This document shows positions 62,213 through 64,000 of a stretch of 64,000 nucleotides of DNA, in pieces. A model generated the notes under the pieces. It was not told the origin of the DNA and searched no databases. It saw nothing but the letters and a program-made list of their open reading frames with translations. The stretch is from positions 45,911-109,910 of the forward strand of contig JAIEPH010000062.1 in the NCBI GenBank assembly GCA_019749805.1. The letters run 5' to 3'. Made by a program: the position numbers and the translations under genes. How positions within the stretch are numbered: the first letter of the stretch is position 1; every line of letters begins with the position of its first letter. The DNA is from Mycobacteriaceae bacterium. GTDB taxonomy: Bacteria; Actinomycetota; Actinomycetes; Mycobacteriales; Mycobacteriaceae.

Positions 62213-64000
62213 CTAAGCCACTCCGGGATCCGACGTCTGTTCGGGCGCGGCCAAGACATCGTCGATCTGGTACTTGTTCGCCGCGTCGACGGCGACCGAC
62301 TGATCGAGGTTGCCGTCCCGCGCCAGCCCCTCGAGCACCGCGACCGCAATCGACTCGGCATCGGTGTTGTAGTAGCGCCGAGCCGCCGGTCGGGTGTCGG
62401 AGAAGCCGAAGCCGTCGGTGCCCAGCGTGACGTAGGTGCCGGGCACCCACGGCCGGATCTGCTCGGGAACCGCGCGCATCCAGTCCGACACCGCGATGAC
62501 CGGCCCGACCGCGTCGGCCAGGGCCGTCGTGACGAACGGCGTGCCGGCTTCCCGGTCCGGGTGGCGCAGCCGCTGCTTCTCGATCGCCACGCCGTCGCGA
62601 TTGAGCTCATTCCAACTCGTCACCGACCACACATCGGCGGCGACGTCCCATTCGTCGGCCAACAGCTGCGCGGCGCGCAAAGCTTCGGGCATTGCGACAC
62701 CGGACGCCAGGATCTGAGCGGTGTGCGACCTCTTCTCCGGCGCGGGGCGGTACCGGTAGATACCGCGCAGCAGCGCATCGACGTCGATCCCCTCCGGTTC
62801 GGCCGGCTGCACATACGGCTCGTTGTAGATCGTGATGTAGAAGTACACGTTCTCCGGGTCCTCGCCGTACATCCGCGCAAGGCCGCTCTCCACGATGTAG
62901 GCGATTTCGTAGGCGAACGCCGGGTCGTAGGCCACCACTGCCGGATTGGACGACGCCAGCAGCAAGGAATGCCCGTCGGCGTGCTGCAGGCCCTCGCCGA
63001 CCAGCGTGGTGCGGCCCGCGGTGGCGCCGAGCACGAACCCGCGCGCCATCTGGTCGGCGGCGGCCCAGAAACTGTCGCCGGTGCGCTGGAAGCCGAACAT
63101 CGAATAGAAGATGTACAGCGGGATCATCGGCTCGTTGTGCGTCGCGTACGAGGTTCCCACCGCGGTGAACGACGCCGTCGAACCCGCCTCGTTGATGCCC
63201 TCGTGCAGGATCTGGCCGATTTCACTTTCCTTGTACGCCAACATCAATTCGGCGTCCACGGCCGTGTACAGCTGCCCGTTGCGGTTGTAGATCTTCAGGC
63301 TCGGGAACCACGAGTCCATGCCGAAGGTGCGTGCCTCGTCGGGAATGATGGGAACGATGCGCTTCCCGATCTCCTTGTCGCGCAACAGTTCCTTGAACGT
63401 CCGCACGGTCGCCATGGTGGTGGCGACCTCCTGGTTGCCCGAGCCCTTCTTCAGCGCCTTGTAGGTGTCGCGCGGAGGAAGGGGCAGGACCTTGGCGTGG
63501 GTGCGTCGCTCGGGCAGGAAGCCGCCCAATGCCCGCCGCCGCTCCAGCATGTAGCGGATCTCGGGCGCCTCCGGGCCGGGGTGGTAGTACGGCGGGAGGT
63601 AGGGATTCTCTTCGAGCTGTTCGTCGCTGACCGGAATGCGTTGTGCGTCACGGAAATACTTGAGGTCGGCCAGCGCGAGCTTCTTCATTTGGTGTGTGGC
63701 GTTGCGGCCCTGGAAGTGCGCGCCCAGCGAGTAACCCTTGATGGTCTTGGCCAGGATGACGGTCGGCTGGCCCTTGTGATCCATCGCTGCGCGATAGGCG
63801 GCGTACACCTTGCGGTAGTCGTGGCCGCCGCGCTTGAGGTTCCAGATCTCGGCGTCCGACATCTTCTCGACGAGCTGCTTGGTGCGCGGGTCGCGGCCGA
63901 AGAAGTGGTCGCGAACGTAGGCGCCGTCGTTGGCCTTGTAGGTCTGGTAGTCACCGTCGGGCGTGGTGTTCATCAGGTTCACCAGCGCGCCGTCGCGGTC
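62213..64000 (-). CDS. aceE: Pyruvate dehydrogenase E1 component, C-terminal part (runs off the window)
   Basis: 595 codons plus stop are visible; the frame continues past the right edge, so the listed ORF start (GTG 63982) is not the real one. Homodimeric E1 features: [75 protein letters not shown], and [29 protein letters not shown]. The last part, [42 protein letters not shown], is typical of aceE. It decarboxylates pyruvate for acetyl-CoA supply. Family length is about 920-930 aa, so a third is missing. Confidence 0.93.
   Translation of the reverse strand, partial: DRDGALVNLMNTTPDGDYQTYKANDGAYVRDHFFGRDPRTKQLVEKMSDAEIWNLKRGGHDYRKVYAAYRAAMDHKGQPTVILAKTIKGYSLGAHFQGRNATHQMKKLALADLKYFRDAQRIPVSDEQLEENPYLPPYYHPGPEAPEIRYMLERRRALGGFLPERRTHAKVLPLPPRDTYKALKKGSGNQEVATTMATVRTFKELLRDKEIGKRIVPIIPDEARTFGMDSWFPSLKIYNRNGQLYTAVDAELMLAYKESEIGQILHEGINEAGSTASFTAVGTSYATHNEPMIPLYIFYSMFGFQRTGDSFWAAADQMARGFVLGATAGRTTLVGEGLQHADGHSLLLASSNPAVVAYDPAFAYEIAYIVESGLARMYGEDPENVYFYITIYNEPYVQPAEPEGIDVDALLRGIYRYRPAPEKRSHTAQILASGVAMPEALRAAQLLADEWDVAADVWSVTSWNELNRDGVAIEKQRLRHPDREAGTPFVTTALADAVGPVIAVSDWMRAVPEQIRPWVPGTYVTLGTDGFGFSDTRPAARRYYNTDAESIAVAVLEGLARDGNLDQSVAVDAANKYQIDDVLAAPEQTSDPGVA

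Overview
The window is high-GC actinobacterial DNA and is almost certainly a Mycobacterium/Mycolicibacterium chromosome. The strongest evidence is the right end, read on the minus strand: aceE, mabR, fabD, acpM, kasA, kasB, accD6. This is the mycolic-acid FAS-II locus with its PucR-type regulator. KasA keeps the catalytic residues at the M. tuberculosis numbering (C171, H311, H345) and FabD keeps S91. Next to it lie glpD, a TetR gene, an AGPS-like FAD oxidase, a diacylglycerol kinase, a DUF3145 gene, a serine hydrolase, a SAM methyltransferase, mscR and an MBL hydrolase. From memory this resembles the Rv2241-Rv2260 neighbourhood, with extra genes inserted (a LuxR regulator, a homocysteine S-methyltransferase, a DUF732 protein).

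Layout. 1-10.5 kb: end of an acyl-CoA dehydrogenase-like gene, a VIT/CCC1 metal transporter, an esterase-like lipoprotein, an MFS pump with MarR, an ECF importer (fused S-like/ATPase/ATPase protein plus EcfT), the TldD/TldE pair and an AhpD-like protein. 10.5-13.3 kb: a small degraded patch with a nitroreductase remnant, an intact tRNA-Met(CAT), two small genes, a 71-aa ORF and a decayed second copy of the same tRNA. 13.3-20 kb: a DUF1214 plus sulfotransferase pair with a TetR gene, a lytic transglycosylase lipoprotein, and an ECF42-type operon (YCII protein, sigma factor, two CMD-like proteins). 20-24 kb: a small membrane protein with a SigF-like promoter, an acyl-CoA dehydrogenase and a secreted Pro/Thr/Glu-rich anchored protein. 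24-30 kb: an SDR and a complete dipeptide/oligopeptide ABC importer. 30-43 kb: exported proteins, a K+ channel, an SDR pseudogene, a DapB-like dehydrogenase, a membrane-anchored Hsp70-like protein, a large FadE, a PfpI/GlxA pair, a SABATH methyltransferase and an SDR/TetR pair. 43-64 kb: mycothiol-dependent formaldehyde/NO detoxification, one-carbon genes, glycerolipid genes and FAS-II.

How the genes work together. Many neighbours are translationally coupled through ATGA or GTGA overlaps (VIT/esterase, ECF/EcfT, all four opp genes, the two CMD genes, MBL/mscR, methyltransferase/homocysteine methyltransferase, FAD oxidase/DGK, TetR/glpD, kasA/acpM). The right third joins pyruvate oxidation (aceE), malonyl supply (accD6, fabD), ACP and elongation (acpM, kasA, kasB) and their regulator with glycerol-phosphate and lipid-kinase functions, which makes it a lipid-metabolism block.

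Recurring non-coding patterns. (i) Eight genes have a TANNNT hexamer exactly 12 to 7 bases before the start codon, which predicts leaderless mRNAs. (ii) A 53-bp palindromic element (15-bp arm, 23-base loop, 15-bp arm) occurs at two convergent gene junctions more than 53 kb apart with an identical 18-nt left end. (iii) Several regulator genes have clear inverted-repeat operators over their own starts. I saw no CRISPR array, insertion sequence, transposase, integrase, rRNA or PE/PPE gene. All family assignments come from reading the translations; no database search was run.
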